DNA of 18,879 nt from Bdellovibrionales bacterium. Lineage in GTDB: Bacteria; Bdellovibrionota; UBA1018. The position numbers were made by a program, and so were the translations under genes. Where the stretch lies: contig JAGWZD010000008.1 of the NCBI GenBank assembly GCA_018968995.1, positions 1 to 18,879 on the forward strand. Reading direction: 5' to 3'. Of the stretch, positions 5,379 through 13,649 are shown one piece after another (the first letter of the stretch is position 1; each line of letters opens with the position of its first letter). A model generated the notes under the pieces. That model was not told the DNA's origin. It saw only the letters and a list, made by a program, of their open reading frames with translations, and made no database searches.

Positions 5379-6172
5379 GATTCACCTCGAGAGGTCTTTC
5401 TGGGCCAGACCTCCTGAAGCGCACTCAGAAAAGAATAATCTGTAGAATCCAACTTGAGTGGGGTGAGCGAGGCGTATCCCTGCGACACATAATCACAATC
5501 GCTGCCTATTTCCTTGCGGTGTCCGCGATATCTTCCACCTACCCAATAGTAGTCTTTTCCTCGATGATCTTTTCTTTGAAGGATGCCTCCTGAATAAAAT
5601 CTAAATCCCTGCCGGGCACACTGAATTCCTTTCACTTTGGAGAAAGGCAAATCCGGAACATTTAAATTCAATAAGGTATGAACAGGGGGGCGGAGTAACG
5701 ATCCTTCTCGCAGTATTTGACGAATAAGCCCAACAGCCACCTTAGCCGCCGTCGAGTAATGAAACTTTTCCTCTGATCTCACATGATTAAAATCTACATC
5801 TAAACTGACCGCGAGCGCGGGTAACCCCAGAATGCTTGCCTCACGAGCAGCGGAGACCGTTCCCGAGTAATAGACATCTTGGCCCAGGTTAGCGCCTCGA
5901 TTGATTCCAGAGACCACCATTACGGGATGCGCTTTAAGAACTTTTCTTAATCCTAGGTACACACAATCGGCTGGAGAACCGCTGACGCCGTAGAAATCAG
6001 GGCTTACTTTAATCATCCGAAGCGGTTTGTGCAGTGTCAGTGCGTGACCTGCAGTGCTGCGCTCCTCAAGAGGAGCAACAACTGTAACTTCGCCGAGACG
6101 CCTCAGTTCGCGATAAAGAGCCTTCAGGCCCGGAGCATGAACACCATCGTCATTACTCAGAAGGAAACGCAT
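5375..6172 (-). CDS. surE: 5'/3'-nucleotidase SurE
   Basis: SurE is a metal-dependent cytoplasmic nucleoside monophosphatase linked to stress survival. The 265-residue protein begins with the diagnostic MRFLLSNDDGVHAPG, giving metal ligands Asp8 and Asp9. Ser39 lies in EERSTAGHALT, and Asn91 in SGINRGANLG completes the metal site. YSGTVSAAREA follows as in the family. The ATG has GAGGGA immediately upstream. The gene is 60 bp downstream of the SIS-domain gene and overlaps the M23 gene by 4 bp. Confidence 0.96.
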   Translation of the reverse strand: MRFLLSNDDGVHAPGLKALYRELRRLGEVTVVAPLEERSTAGHALTLHKPLRMIKVSPDFYGVSGSPADCVYLGLRKVLKAHPVMVVSGINRGANLGQDVYYSGTVSAAREASILGLPALAVSLDVDFNHVRSEEKFHYSTAAKVAVGLIRQILREGSLLRPPVHTLLNLNVPDLPFSKVKGIQCARQGFRFYSGGILQRKDHRGKDYYWVGGRYRGHRKEIGSDCDYVSQGYASLTPLKLDSTDYSFLSALQEVWPRKTSRGES

Positions 6173-6232
6173 TCCCTCTAGTTTAAATGCTTGGCGCAGA
6201 GCTTCAAATGGGCAGTACTTGCCGACCTGATC

Positions 6233-6976
6233 TTAAAGTGCTGTTAAGCGCGGGTCTCGAAGCGAGGCTTTTTCCTCGATTTCCCGATTTCGCGCCTCAC
6301 CCTCAGGAGTATTCACACTGGTGTAAACACAAGCAATTCCGCTCCGCTCCAACTGTGCCGAAGCATCGCCAAGAATCATGTGCGCCAGAAAAACCGCAGA
6401 GAGCGTTGAAAACGGCCCCACAGACACGCTCCGAGGAGCGCCCTCAACGGGAACGAGCGCGTCGCCACTTACACCCCCTAGGTCCACTACGTGATCGCAG
6501 ACTTCAAAGAGCCTCTTGCCCGACACGTGTCGTGATTTGCCAGACGAACTGTGGGCCACTGAAGTAAATGCCACCGTCTCTAGCCCCATTCTCTTTGCCT
6601 CGAGTGCAAGCTCAACAATCGCAGGATTGATTCCAGACTGGGAATTGATCCACAACATTTCACCGGGCTTTGGCCCTACTCGCTTTAGCGCGCCCAGAAG
6701 CGCATCTGGAGTACGCTCAGCGGCCCTTGCCTTAGCGGGACCAAAAACTGGCAAGGTCTTTTCATCAACAACGGGAATCACAAAGCTGGGTCCGCCCGCA
6801 CGATGATAAAGCTCCATAGCGAAAATTGCAGAGTGTCCACTTCCTGAGACAAATAGGAATCGATCCTGAACGACTGCCTCTACTAATTTCTTGGTTATTG
6901 CCGCGATCACCTCTTTGTTTTTATTCGCCTGTAACGAAAGATGAGCGAGCACTTCTGATGAATAGGACTTTTGCAT
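6233..6976 (-). CDS. SIS domain protein (UPF0309-like)
   Basis: The 247-residue protein has one sugar-isomerase (SIS) domain of the kind that binds phosphosugars. The features are a helical N-terminus, the loop FLFVSGSGHSAIFAMELYHRAGG (41-62), the phosphate-binding NSQSGIN (111-117), and FTSVAHSSSGKSRHVSGK with the conserved Ser cluster. The length and GSGHS...YRAGG pattern match the UPF0309 group of uncharacterised SIS proteins. It sits 28 bp after lptD. A role in an envelope amino-sugar pathway is possible from context only; the substrate is unknown. No good ribosome binding site precedes the ATG, so translation may depend on coupling to lptD. Confidence 0.85.
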   Translation of the reverse strand: MQKSYSSEVLAHLSLQANKNKEVIAAITKKLVEAVVQDRFLFVSGSGHSAIFAMELYHRAGGPSFVIPVVDEKTLPVFGPAKARAAERTPDALLGALKRVGPKPGEMLWINSQSGINPAIVELALEAKRMGLETVAFTSVAHSSSGKSRHVSGKRLFEVCDHVVDLGGVSGDALVPVEGAPRSVSVGPFSTLSAVFLAHMILGDASAQLERSGIACVYTSVNTPEGEARNREIEEKASLRDPRLTAL

Positions 6977-7004
6977 GATTCGATGCTTACATGATCAGCT
7001 TTTA

Positions 7005-9332
7005 TCAAGGAAGCGCAATCGGAGACTGACCGAATCCCTCTCCTGCCAGATTCAGAGCTAAATCGAAATCAAGTGTTGTTCCTAGCCTTTCTAAAGATTT
7101 AGAAAGATTTACGCTGGCCTTCCAACACTGCGAAACACTTTGAAAGGTGACCCCCACATTAGCTCGCTGAATTTTTCCAGGGTCATTTTCACCCGTCCTT
7201 AAATGGTAGTCCAAACCAGCAAATGGCAGAATCGAGTCCGTCAACGAAAACCGAAGTGCGCTATTTAGATTCTTCACACGATTGATACCGTCGAGACGGT
7301 CGTACTGATAGCCGAGAGAGATGCTCCGGTCGAACTCGAGAACTCGCTGGCGTACGCCCCTTTGCCAATTCCATGCAACGTTCGCGCTAACTTTGTTGCG
7401 ATTACTTGGCGCCACAGATTGAGCATAGGGGTAGTAAAAATAATTCACCGAGGAAGATAGACGCTCGAATTCTAAAAGCAGCGCGCTAGAAAATCGTGAG
7501 AATGGCTGTCTACTCTCCGCCGGAAGTCGATACTCTCTAAAATTAAGGGTCTGCCCAGCCACTAGTTCAACAGTTCTTGAGTATGCACCTTCAGATTTTT
7601 TTTGAATGAGCTGACTCGAGAATCCGAAGGTAACTGCATTTCCGAGAGGAAGAAAATAGTTGTTGTACGAGCGAGTGGTGTCTCGTGGGATAATGTCCAA
7701 GTTGTCAAAGTTATATCCAGAAAACCCTTTTGACTGTGCATATCGCATCTGTCCCACAAAAGGGTGAGTTGCCGACTCTTGCACTGACGGAATTAATGAA
7801 TATGAGATTCGCGGCCGAATCAGATGTTTGTACTTATTGTCGTAGACTCGTTCCAACTGAGAAGAAATATCAAGCTGGGTCAAGAGATAGCCGCGCATTA
7901 GCGGACCCACGCCCGAGGTGGACGGAAAGTCGTAATAACTGGCGCGGTACTCAGCTGAAGGAACCACCGAAATCCCGTCAAAAATACTACCCGAATAGTA
8001 AAGTCTTGGAACCAAGCTAAGACGTGTTGCCTTTCGAATCGGATCGACTCCAAAACGTGGTGCTCCGCCTGTCAGCATCGGTGAAGCACTCTCCAGAACA
8101 TCTGGATCAAAATCACTAGCTCCACGATCGAAACGGGCCAACCCAAAAGTCACTCCCCCATTAAATCCAAAGATCAAGGGTCGTTCGTTGCTAGTGACCG
8201 TTAACAGGGGAAGTGGTTGGACGACTCGGGTATCGAACCGCATCGGGTCTTCGCCAATTCGATTCCGAAAACGCTGAGCGGACAACACAATACTCGCCTG
8301 CGGAGTTGTACGCGTAAGCGAAACGGTTGAAGTCAAAACTGAATCCGCTCGACTTGGTACATCTCCGATCTCTGATGGATAATCAGTGTCTCGAACCTCT
8401 TCAACCTGAAGCTTCTGGTTCCACGCCGAGTTTAACTGATGCTTCTGAGTCAGGAAAAAACCCCAGCGCGAGGGCTGCGCGACTGGCGCACCTAGACTGC
8501 CTACAGAAAAATCCCTTTTCACCGATCGGTAGGTTTCATCACGAAGAAAAAAGAAGTTTGCTTGACCTTCGTTTCGGTCTGAAAGTTTGTATCTACCTTC
8601 GATTTCGGCGCGAAAACCACGATTACTGTAATTTCCGAGACCCAATGTAAAGTCTACACTGCGACTCGCGGCCCAGAAAAAAGGCTGCACGAAAACAAAA
8701 CCATCACTCCCCGAAAAGCGGAAACGCGGAAGTAATAGCCCACTCTGTCTTTCAGTCTTCAGAGGAAAAATAGCATATGGAAACCAAGTTATTGGAACGT
8801 CCGCTACTTTGCCTTGAACACCCGACAGACGCGCGTACCCACCGAAGGTCAGATCGACCTTTTCGCCATACACACTCCAACTTTGAGGGCAGTCTTTACA
8901 AGTCGTATACTCTGCATGGATCGCTTGAAAGCGCCCTTCGCCTAACCGACTGATGCGCTCGCCAGACATGGTGAAGTTTTCTGTGGAAACCCGACCTCCG
9001 AGAATCGTTCCATTTCGGGAATCAAGGTTAAATTCCATGGTCTGACCTTGCATCACCACATCCCGCGACAAGAAGATGCAATGCCCTTGGGCGCGAACCA
9101 ATCGGCGCCTCAGATCGATCTGCATTTCATCAGCAGTGAGAACTTCTCCCGGCTGAACGAGCGAAGCAGATCCCCAGAGACTCACAATATTGGTTTTTCG
9201 ATCCCAAACCTGCTTACGGGCTGACCAATGTAGAGCGCCATTAGTCGCTGCGAGTGAGACAGACTGGCTTAGGGCCAGAAACGAAAACACTCCTAAGAGC
9301 CATCTGTACCTTCCGCCAATCAGTTGAAACAT
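7005..9332 (-). CDS. lptD: LPS-assembly outer membrane protein LptD
   Basis: LptD forms the outer membrane barrel that, with LptE, inserts lipopolysaccharide into the outer leaflet. The 775-residue precursor has a signal peptide ending near SVSLAA (28-29) and an OstA-type periplasmic domain at about 35-150 (GSASLVQPGEVLTADEMQID, then the repeated pattern FNLDSRNG). The CKDCPQSW segment at 145-152 resembles the cysteine-bearing junction that forms the LptD disulfides, and then comes an LptD C-terminal barrel of alternating aromatic strands. A late Cys is seen in SQCWKAS, whereas E. coli has an adjacent Cys pair there. The start overlaps the end of accD by 13 bp. Confidence 0.93.
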   Translation of the reverse strand: MFQLIGGRYRWLLGVFSFLALSQSVSLAATNGALHWSARKQVWDRKTNIVSLWGSASLVQPGEVLTADEMQIDLRRRLVRAQGHCIFLSRDVVMQGQTMEFNLDSRNGTILGGRVSTENFTMSGERISRLGEGRFQAIHAEYTTCKDCPQSWSVYGEKVDLTFGGYARLSGVQGKVADVPITWFPYAIFPLKTERQSGLLLPRFRFSGSDGFVFVQPFFWAASRSVDFTLGLGNYSNRGFRAEIEGRYKLSDRNEGQANFFFLRDETYRSVKRDFSVGSLGAPVAQPSRWGFFLTQKHQLNSAWNQKLQVEEVRDTDYPSEIGDVPSRADSVLTSTVSLTRTTPQASIVLSAQRFRNRIGEDPMRFDTRVVQPLPLLTVTSNERPLIFGFNGGVTFGLARFDRGASDFDPDVLESASPMLTGGAPRFGVDPIRKATRLSLVPRLYYSGSIFDGISVVPSAEYRASYYDFPSTSGVGPLMRGYLLTQLDISSQLERVYDNKYKHLIRPRISYSLIPSVQESATHPFVGQMRYAQSKGFSGYNFDNLDIIPRDTTRSYNNYFLPLGNAVTFGFSSQLIQKKSEGAYSRTVELVAGQTLNFREYRLPAESRQPFSRFSSALLLEFERLSSSVNYFYYPYAQSVAPSNRNKVSANVAWNWQRGVRQRVLEFDRSISLGYQYDRLDGINRVKNLNSALRFSLTDSILPFAGLDYHLRTGENDPGKIQRANVGVTFQSVSQCWKASVNLSKSLERLGTTLDFDLALNLAGEGFGQSPIALP

Positions 9333-10213
9333 TCCGCAGGAAACTTACAGGTATATCGGCCAAGTAGGCGCATCCATTGATAGAGTTCGGAAGCTAGATC
9401 CTTGCGAGCCACCACTCGGTCTACGAATCCGTGTTGCATCAAAAACTCACTCCGCTGAAACCCTTCAGGCAAAGACTGCCGAATGGTTTGCTCGATCACG
9501 CGAGGGCCCGCAAACCCGACGAGAGCTTTGGGTTCCCCAATAATCACATCCCCCAGCATCGCGAAAGACGCAGCCACTCCGCCCGTGGTCGGATCCGTTA
9601 GAACTGAAATATATGGAATTCCATTTCGACGAAGCTCTCCAATCAGGGCACTTGTCTTCGCCATCTGCATTAAAGAGAGAATTCCTTCCTGCATTCGAGC
9701 ACCACCCGAAGCCGACACCACAACAGCAGGAAGTTTGTCACGAAGGGATGCTTCAAAAAGTCGGGATACTTTTTCGCCGACGACAACCCCCATGCTTCCA
9801 CCCATAAACTTAAACTCAAAAACCCCCAGGTGATACGGAAGCCCCTTTAACGTGGCCTTGCCCACCACAAAGGCATCTCGAAGACCCGTTGTATCAGCCG
9901 CTGCGCGCAGGCGGTGTTTGTAGGATTTGGTGTCGTCGAACTCCAGGGGATCAGTCGAAACTAGATCCTCGGCATATTCCTCAAAAGACCCCTCATCACT
10001 GAGCATCGAGATCCGATCGACTGCCCCAACCCGAAAGTGATGTGAACACTCCGGACAAACCTGAAGATTCTCTTTTAAAGTTTTCGACTGAAGGATCTCG
10101 CTGCACGAGGGGCACTTGATCCAAAGCCCTTCAGGAACGCGGGAAACCTTTTGTGAATCCTGAAGATTCACCGACTTAATGCGCGGCGTTTTTAAATCAT
10201 CGAACCATGGCAT
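9320..10213 (-). CDS. accD: Acetyl-CoA carboxylase carboxyltransferase beta subunit AccD
   Basis: AccD transfers the carboxyl group from biotin to acetyl-CoA, with AccA, to make malonyl-CoA for fatty acids. The 297-residue protein begins with MPWF and has the N-terminal four-Cys zinc ribbon (CPSC 34-37, CPECSHHF from 53). The crotonase-fold core follows, with EFKFMGGSMGVVVGEK, SASGGARMQEGILSLMQMAK and TDPTTGGVAASFAMLGD. It is first in the envelope unit, after a terminator, so its promoter should lie in 10214-10265. I see only weak boxes there (TTGATT, 17 nt, TAAGGT), and these would give an almost leaderless mRNA. Confidence 0.97.
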   Translation of the reverse strand: MPWFDDLKTPRIKSVNLQDSQKVSRVPEGLWIKCPSCSEILQSKTLKENLQVCPECSHHFRVGAVDRISMLSDEGSFEEYAEDLVSTDPLEFDDTKSYKHRLRAAADTTGLRDAFVVGKATLKGLPYHLGVFEFKFMGGSMGVVVGEKVSRLFEASLRDKLPAVVVSASGGARMQEGILSLMQMAKTSALIGELRRNGIPYISVLTDPTTGGVAASFAMLGDVIIGEPKALVGFAGPRVIEQTIRQSLPEGFQRSEFLMQHGFVDRVVARKDLASELYQWMRLLGRYTCKFPAECFN

Positions 10214-10265
10214 GACGCCTCGACCTTAGCAGGCGACCGAGTCGGAATCAAACGGACTAGAAAGT

Positions 10266-10305
10266 AAAAAGCCCCAGTGCGACGTCGTCCTGACTGCACT
10301 GAGGC
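10266..10305 (-). terminator. Rho-independent terminator downstream of rsmI
   Basis: On the minus strand GCCTCAGTGC pairs with GCACTGGGGC (nine of ten pairs) and is followed by TTTTT. It lies about 95 nt past the rsmI stop and separates rsmI from accD. Confidence 0.8.
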
Positions 10306-10334
10306 CCACGAGAATTGAGAAACTTTTTTCTCCC

Positions 10335-10399
10335 TTGAATCCTTCCTTGGATTCAAACCACAACCACAACACTGAGTCTACGGGTGCACAGCGACCCGT
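10335..10399. repeat. Two hairpins in the rsmI 3' region
   Basis: TTGAATCC (10335-10342) pairs with GGATTCAA (10349-10356), a perfect 8-bp stem with a 6-nt loop. ACGGGT (10380-10385) pairs with ACCCGT (10394-10399), overlapping the rsmI stop. Neither has a U-tract. They could protect the mRNA 3' end or belong to a small RNA ending at the terminator at 10266-10305. Confidence 0.35.
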
Positions 10400-11379
10400 C
10401 AACCCCCCCTCCGCTTTTTTTTGGTCTCCATTGCTTGCGAATAGGCCCTCTCGCGAGAAACGCCAAAGCGATGACTAATAATCCGCGCACATTCAGAGGT
10501 TTTCACCTCGGCATCCAACAGGCATTCCAGAACTGGAAGCCAATCCGAGTCTGCTGCACTTGGCCCATGAGGCGCGTCAACAACGGGGAACCGAATGGCC
10601 AGAGCCCATTCTCCCAGAGCCCCCTCCCGTTCAATTTCGCCCTGAACCTGATCCAGCACCGTTTGAAGCTCTCCTCGGAAAAGCTTTTCATGAAGTTTTG
10701 TTAACTCTTTGCCCACACAGAGCTCGATACCAGGCAGATCCTTCAAGCAGTCCGCAATCCATCCTAATGAGGTCACCACTCTCTCTGGACTCTCAAACCA
10801 GATAGAAACCCACGATCGTTTGGAAGCTTTCGCCCATTCAGACATTCTTTCGAGAGACTCACGAAGAATACTTTCGGAGCGTGGCAAAAAACCTGCAAAA
10901 CCAAACGCTTCTAAATCAGGCCAGCCCGTCACGCTCAATAGAGCTGCGACGGCCGAGGGTCCAGGGACAGGAGTCACACAAACTCCCTCCTGATGCGCTA
11001 TCTGAACCAGTAAGGCCCCTGGATCGCTAATGGCAGGAGTGCCAGCGTCGGAGACGATGGCTATCGAATGCCCGGATCCTTTGAGTTCCTGAATCCACTC
11101 CTGCAAAAGCTTGGGTTCCGTGTGCCGATCATAGCGCCGCAATCGAGTGATTCCGGACGAATCCACGGCGGATAGACCTAATGCTGAAAGCAGTGAACGG
11201 GTTCGACGCGTGTCCTCACACGCAATCCATTGCGCACGCTCTAAGGCCAAGCGCCCTCGATCGGTGAGGTCCGCCAGATTACCAATAGGTGTAGCAACTA
11301 CCCAAACTCCCACTGGAAGCCCTGGAACAGATGAACCCGGAATTTTTTGCCTCTTGGAGGCCCCTGCTGTCGAACTCAT
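10399..11379 (-). CDS. rsmI: 16S rRNA (cytidine1402-2'-O)-methyltransferase RsmI
   Basis: RsmI methylates the 2'-OH of C1402 in the ribosomal P site. The 326-residue protein has the tetrapyrrole-methylase fold with VVATPIGNLADLTDR (27-41), CEDTRRT (54-60), SDAGTPAISDPG (110-121) and PGPSAV (139-144), all RsmI hallmarks. There is an extra 20 residues of Ser/Pro-rich N-terminus before the fold, and the C-terminus ends in the helix-turn-helix-like SRERAYSQAMETKKKRRGG. The ATG is preceded by AGGG at 8 nt. It diverges from the STAS gene with only 36 bp between start codons. Confidence 0.95.
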   Translation of the reverse strand: MSSTAGASKRQKIPGSSVPGLPVGVWVVATPIGNLADLTDRGRLALERAQWIACEDTRRTRSLLSALGLSAVDSSGITRLRRYDRHTEPKLLQEWIQELKGSGHSIAIVSDAGTPAISDPGALLVQIAHQEGVCVTPVPGPSAVAALLSVTGWPDLEAFGFAGFLPRSESILRESLERMSEWAKASKRSWVSIWFESPERVVTSLGWIADCLKDLPGIELCVGKELTKLHEKLFRGELQTVLDQVQGEIEREGALGEWALAIRFPVVDAPHGPSAADSDWLPVLECLLDAEVKTSECARIISHRFGVSRERAYSQAMETKKKRRGG

Positions 11380-11415
11380 AATTAAACCCTAGGAGTAGCT
11401 TCAAACAGGGACCAT

Positions 11416-11778
11416 ATGAAAACACAAATCAAAAAATCAGACGGTGCAATCGTTGTCGAAGTAAATGGCAAACTGGATTTTGAAACCCAGCAGCCTTTTA
11501 AAGAGGATCTCCGCAAGATCATTCAACAGAGCAAGACGGACTCTGTACCCACTCAGGTGATCTTTAATCTTAAAAAACTAGAGTTCGTGGGATCTAGTGG
11601 CATATCGAATTTCGTACAAACCCTGAAAGACTTTAATCAACGTGCAGGGGTGAAGCCACGCTACTGCCACGTCGGCAGTGAATTCCAAAAAATCATTCGT
11701 GCATTCGACGAGCAGGACGAGTTCGACTTCTACGACACCGAAGAGCGCGCACGAAAAGATTACAGCCAGAACAACTGA
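11416..11778 (+). CDS. STAS domain protein (anti-sigma factor antagonist family)
   Basis: The 120-residue single-domain cytoplasmic protein resembles SpoIIAA/RsbV-type antagonists: an N-terminal strand pair (AIVVEVNGKLDFET) and NLKKLEFVGSSGISNFVQTL, where GSSG (59-62) corresponds to the DSSG loop carrying the phosphorylated Ser. The usual Asp before the serines is Gly here, which could affect phosphorylation. The C-terminal acidic tail (FDFYDTEERARKDYSQNN) is uncommon. No anti-sigma kinase of the RsbW type is next to it; the CheA-like ATPase at 1419-2357 is the only GHKL protein in the window and is distant. AGGG lies 5 nt before the ATG. Confidence 0.88.
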   Translation: MKTQIKKSDGAIVVEVNGKLDFETQQPFKEDLRKIIQQSKTDSVPTQVIFNLKKLEFVGSSGISNFVQTLKDFNQRAGVKPRYCHVGSEFQKIIRAFDEQDEFDFYDTEERARKDYSQNN

Positions 11779-11784
11779 CCGGAA

Positions 11785-12147
11785 CTAGAATCTCAAAGTG
11801 TAACTGAGGACCACGGGAGCCGTTGCTCCCGTGCCTCGGGGCACATCAAGATTCAGCCCCAGAAAAGGATTTTGGGGATCATCCGTGTGAGTCACATGGT
11901 ACAACCCTACGGCTGCCCCCAAACAAGCGCCCACTCCTAAGCCGACCGGGACGGTGTTGAATCGTCGGCTGATTGGCCAAAGCACCAGCCCAGCACCCAA
12001 TCCAATCATGGCGCCTGTGCTCGCAAAGGCCAACACATCGTAAACCGGTTGTGAGTCCAACTCAGAGTCTGAAGCTCGCGAATGATTCGATAGCGCCAGC
12101 AACATTGCGCTGAAGACAAAGAAGACTCGACCCCGGAAGCATCTCAT
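11785..12147 (-). CDS. Exported glycine-rich small membrane protein
   Basis: I do not recognise this 120-residue protein. It begins with a signal peptide or signal anchor (MRCFRGRVFFVFSAMLLALSN, probable cleavage after SRA) and contains two short Gly/Ala-rich hydrophobic segments, FASTGAMIGLGAGLVLWPI (near 41-59) and VGLGVGACLGAAVGLYHV (near 68-85). These resemble the glycine-zipper segments of small outer-membrane lipoproteins and channel-forming peptides. The C-terminus ends in VVLSYTLRF, and a terminal aromatic residue is typical of outer membrane barrel strands. It ends 6 bp from the convergent STAS gene and starts 26 bp after yraN, so it may be cotranscribed with yraN. Confidence 0.7.
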   Translation of the reverse strand: MRCFRGRVFFVFSAMLLALSNHSRASDSELDSQPVYDVLAFASTGAMIGLGAGLVLWPISRRFNTVPVGLGVGACLGAAVGLYHVTHTDDPQNPFLGLNLDVPRGTGATAPVVLSYTLRF

Positions 12148-12173
12148 AATCCCAATTTCTCAAAGATTGCGAA

Positions 12174-12608
12174 TCAGTACCACCAAAAGTTCTTAAAAAT
12201 GCGAATCATCTTGAGATCCCAACTTGCCAGATCAAATCGAATAGATTGCGCTGGCCCACGATAATGGCTCAGAAAATGACCTGCCGTGAGACGAATTCGC
12301 CGAAGTTTCGAAGCCGATAACGACTCTTCAGGACTCTCCCAGCTGCACTGCGGAGACCGAGCTCGAACCTCAACAAAGACAAGAGTCGGAGACTTTAGAC
12401 TAAACTGTGGCCCCTCAGCCGCGGGCTCCTCAAAGATTAAATCCACTTCACCGCATCGAAGTCGATAATTTCGCACCAAAAGCTGAGCGCCCACACTGAG
12501 GTAGCTTTGGCATGCTAGGTCCTCCGCTTTTTTTCCTGTCAGATTACGCCTCTGGTGTCTGAGGATAGTCGCATGGTTTAGGGATTGAGGATTTGTTGGT
12601 GCTCTCAT
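12174..12608 (-). CDS. yraN: YraN family (UPF0102) endonuclease-like protein
   Basis: The 144-residue protein has the UPF0102 pattern: GKKAEDLACQSYLSVGAQLLVRNYRLRCGEVDLIFE, then LVFVEVRARS, then ESLSASKLRRIRLTAGHFL and SIRFDLASW. The GEVDLI and FVEVRAR residues correspond to the restriction-endonuclease-like active site (D and E-x-K), with Arg where Lys is usual, so activity is uncertain. The start is supported by AGGAG 7 nt upstream. Proximity to rnhB and rplS is the usual context for yraN. An opposite-strand gene (12642-12929) separates it from rnhB here. Confidence 0.88.
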   Translation of the reverse strand: MRAPTNPQSLNHATILRHQRRNLTGKKAEDLACQSYLSVGAQLLVRNYRLRCGEVDLIFEEPAAEGPQFSLKSPTLVFVEVRARSPQCSWESPEESLSASKLRRIRLTAGHFLSHYRGPAQSIRFDLASWDLKMIRIFKNFWWY

Positions 12609-12641
12609 TGCACACTCCTAAAGAAGGAGGCCTCCAAAATT

Positions 12642-12929
12642 ATGGCTACTACATCTGCTGAAAAACTGATGGATCGTTACGAGAGTCGCTCTCAGGGATT
12701 TCGAACTCGTGCTGCACAAATGGGACATGAAATTTCAGAACGCGCAAAAAATATCCCAGCAAGCGGCTTTGTCGCAGCTGCTGGCTTAAGCGCTATTGCA
12801 TCTCTTGTGCTTGCGACAAGCACACGGCAAAAATCCTGGGCTAATTTTGTCGGCCTGTGGGCGCCTTCACTTCTACTTTTGGGTATCTACAATAAGCTCG
12901 TGAAGCTTGAGAAGAAATCGAGGATTTAA
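12642..12929 (+). CDS. Small two-helix membrane protein
   Basis: The 95-residue protein starts at an ATG preceded by a near-perfect Shine-Dalgarno AAGGAGG at 12624-12630; the longer frame from 12585 is rejected because it runs through the yraN ribosome binding site. An N-terminal charged amphipathic region (MDRYESRSQGFRTRAAQ) is followed by two hydrophobic helices, GFVAAAGLSAIASLVLAT (45-62) and FVGLWAPSLLLLGIYNKLV (69-87), and a Lys-rich end. I recall the W-A-P-x-L-L-x-x-G-x-Y-N-K-L pattern from uncharacterised small proteins of acidobacteria and deltaproteobacteria. It lies opposite to its neighbours: starts are 33 bp from yraN, and its stop overlaps the rnhB stop by 3 bp. Confidence 0.82.
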   Translation: MATTSAEKLMDRYESRSQGFRTRAAQMGHEISERAKNIPASGFVAAAGLSAIASLVLATSTRQKSWANFVGLWAPSLLLLGIYNKLVKLEKKSRI

Positions 12930-13615
12930 TCTCCTCTAGACTCGAGAGCCTGTCGAACGGGAGCAAAGCTTCGACGATGCTCGGGGCTCGGGCGAAGTTT
13001 CGCTAAACACTTCAGGTGTTCTGGGGTGCCGTAGCCTTTGTGGACGGCTAGTCCATAACCGGGATGAAGCTGATCGAGCCGCACTAAAAGCTCGTCACGC
13101 TGCACTTTCGCCAAAACCGAAGCACAGGCCACACTCAGGCATAACCGATCACCGCCCACGATGGCGGTGGCTTTTCCTCGGAAATAACTGGGCACTCGGT
13201 TTCCATCCACTAGGATATGAACCTGCGAGTCGACTTTTTCTCCGAGTGAACGACGGAGACCCTCGATCACCTGCTCGACGGCTCGCTGCATCGCAAGCTC
13301 AGCCGCCCTGAGAATATTGAGACTATCGATTTCCGCCACGCTTGCGGAGGCCACAGCCCAATGGGCCGTCCAGCTGCTTAATTTCGAGTACAAGTCTGTT
13401 CGAGTTTTTGAACTCAGCAGCTTGCTGTCTCGAACCTGAGAAAGCCATTCGGGAGGATGGAGGTCTTCGGCAGCCGTGAAAGCAAAGGCTCCTGCCATCA
13501 CCGGGCCTGCCAGACAGCCTCGCCCAACTTCGTCCACACCAATAACAATGCGGTCAGGGAATCCTGACTTTCGCTCGTGATCCAAAGAGGGTTTTGGCGA
13601 GGGGGTCTTTGGCAT
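12926..13615 (-). CDS. rnhB: Ribonuclease HII
   Basis: RNase HII cleaves RNA in RNA-DNA hybrids and starts removal of misincorporated ribonucleotides. From the ATG at 13615 the protein has 229 residues, with VIGVDEVGRGCLAGPV (catalytic Asp28 and Glu29), LVDGN (Asp137), and GGDRLCLSVACASVLAKVQRD (Asp156), then HKGYGTPEH. The reading frame extends back to a TTG at 13660, but this would translate the rplS terminator stem; the ATG at 13615 instead comes directly after its U-tract and has no Shine-Dalgarno sequence. Either start is unusual. Expression should depend on read-through from rplS. Confidence 0.92.
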   Translation of the reverse strand: MPKTPSPKPSLDHERKSGFPDRIVIGVDEVGRGCLAGPVMAGAFAFTAAEDLHPPEWLSQVRDSKLLSSKTRTDLYSKLSSWTAHWAVASASVAEIDSLNILRAAELAMQRAVEQVIEGLRRSLGEKVDSQVHILVDGNRVPSYFRGKATAIVGGDRLCLSVACASVLAKVQRDELLVRLDQLHPGYGLAVHKGYGTPEHLKCLAKLRPSPEHRRSFAPVRQALESRGD

Positions 13616-13649
13616 AAAAAAAGCGGGGTCCCCGAAAAGGGAACCCCGC
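13616..13649 (-). terminator. Rho-independent terminator of rplS, abutting rnhB
   Basis: On the minus strand GCGGGGTTCCC pairs with GGGGACCCCGC (11 pairs including one G-T, loop TTTTC), followed by seven T. It begins 14 nt after the rplS stop and ends at the base before the rnhB ATG. Confidence 0.92.

Noticed and set aside
10214..10250. TTGATT-17-TAAGGT as the accD promoter
   Set aside because: The -10 is weak and transcription would begin about 3 nt before the ATG, excluding the ribosome binding site.
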